64,000 nucleotides of DNA from assembly GCF_021043365.1 (NCBI RefSeq), contig NZ_JAJNDU010000003.1, forward strand, positions 248,001 through 312,000. Direction: 5' to 3'. The position numbers were made by a program, and so were the translations under genes. Positions 63,634 through 64,000 of this stretch are shown here, piece by piece. The notes under the pieces were generated by a model. That model saw nothing but the letters and a program-made list of their open reading frames with translations, was not told the origin of the DNA and did not search any database. This stretch comes from Sphingomonas sp. IC-11. Its GTDB lineage: Bacteria > Pseudomonadota > Alphaproteobacteria > Sphingomonadales > Sphingomonadaceae. Each line of letters begins with the position of its first letter. Position 1 is the stretch's first letter.

Positions 63634-64000
63634 GAGCGCGCCAGTTTTTCCTCATCGGGCTGATCGCGTTCGCCGCCGCGGTCACCGGGGTGCTGGTCGG
63701 GCGGTATTTCCTTCCCGCGCCGCCGCAACCGGCGGCCGAGCTCCACGCGGTGCTGCACGAGCAGCTTTCGCTCGATGCGGATCAGGAGCAACGGCTCGAA
63801 GCGCTCGAAGCGAGCTTCGCGGTTCGACGCCGCGCGCTCGAGCTCGAGATGCGCGCCGAGAATGCCCGTCTTGCCGATGCCATCGCCGCCGAGCACGGCA
63901 ATGGCCCTCGCGTCGCCGCCGCGGTCGACGCCTCGCACCGAACAATGGGCCAGCTCCAGAAGGAGACGCTGGCGCACATCTTCGCGATGCGCGCGCTGTT
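63630..64000 (+). CDS. periplasmic heavy metal sensor (CnrX-like), partial
   Basis: The first 123 codons; the gene runs off the window. A membrane anchor FFLIGLIAFAAAVTGVLVGR is followed by a helical periplasmic domain (LHEQLSLDADQEQRLEALEA, ELEMRAENARLADAIAAEHG, SHRTMGQLQKETLAHIF) of the Metal_resist/CnrX family, with His and Glu positioned as metal ligands. CnrX-type sensors release an anti-sigma factor when metal binds. An ECF sigma gene may follow outside the window. Confidence 0.82.
   Translation, partial: MRARQFFLIGLIAFAAAVTGVLVGRYFLPAPPQPAAELHAVLHEQLSLDADQEQRLEALEASFAVRRRALELEMRAENARLADAIAAEHGNGPRVAAAVDASHRTMGQLQKETLAHIFAMRAL

Overview
The window looks like a piece of the main chromosome of a high-GC alphaproteobacterium of the order Sphingomonadales, most likely Sphingomonas. 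The evidence is the order ppsR - gap - hemE, lineage-typical small genes (MmcB, DUF1491, DUF3576, DUF6489, DUF1134), a yellow-carotenoid crtY-crtI-crtB cluster, and the compact mnmE-mnmG-rsmG-parA-parB operon. No genus can be proven from sequence reading alone.

Region 0-8.7 kb is entirely on the minus strand: an acyl-CoA carboxylase/enoyl-CoA hydratase pair, MmcB, a SleB-type hydrolase, DUF1491-thioesterase-ptsN-hpf, then dnaQ-coaE-aroE-maf-ppsR. At 8741-9021 lies a gene-free gap with two perfect and several near-perfect DnaA boxes between ppsR (DUF299) and hemE. Every gene to its left reads left and the genes immediately to its right read right, so this is the probable replication origin. 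From 9 to 15.8 kb the plus strand carries hemE-hemJ, rho, a TerC protein, a LolA-like protein, xth and ribA. From 15.8 to 23.2 kb come a HAD phosphatase, YggS, a thiamine-phosphate-synthase-like gene, an outer-membrane protein, and DUF3576-leuS-lptE-holA. From 23.4 to 29 kb sits the chromosome-partitioning/tRNA-modification operon with two parS sites inside it, 16-19 kb from the origin.

From 29 to 35 kb are a dienelactone hydrolase, the sulfate-assimilation operon cysD-cysNC-cysQ with a divergent LuxR-type regulator and a 14-bp palindrome between them, and pdeM preceded by the 39-codon tail of a lost ligase-associated helicase. From 35 to 42 kb are a MipA-type porin, DUF2141, a sterol-desaturase-like hydroxylase, and crtY-crtI-LOG-crtB. 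thrS (42.2-44.2 kb) is preceded by a 22-codon leader ORF with five consecutive Thr codons and a hairpin with a T-run, a candidate attenuator. From 44.5 to 54.6 kb are envelope and housekeeping genes (glycine-zipper proteins, phytase-like esterase, rpmB, tadA, OmpA lipoprotein, CBS transporter, lgt, acyl-CoA synthetase, LLM oxidoreductase, DUF1134).

From 54.76 kb onwards the character changes. A tRNA-Ser(GCT) is followed by a P4-type integrase and one large cargo gene. The cargo protein reads as cold-shock domain - PD-(D/E)XK-like nuclease core - Cys-rich zinc finger, and carries a C9 tract just upstream of its ATG. Repeats resembling the tRNA T-loop/3' end occur at the tRNA, after the integrase and beyond the cargo gene, suggesting a small modular island. 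This cargo gene is the best candidate here for an undescribed system, possibly phage defence. Next to it lies a copper module: copC-copD, copA-cueR behind a MerR-type 19-bp-spacer promoter, and, divergently, a CnrY/CnrX-like metal-sensing pair running off the end of the window.
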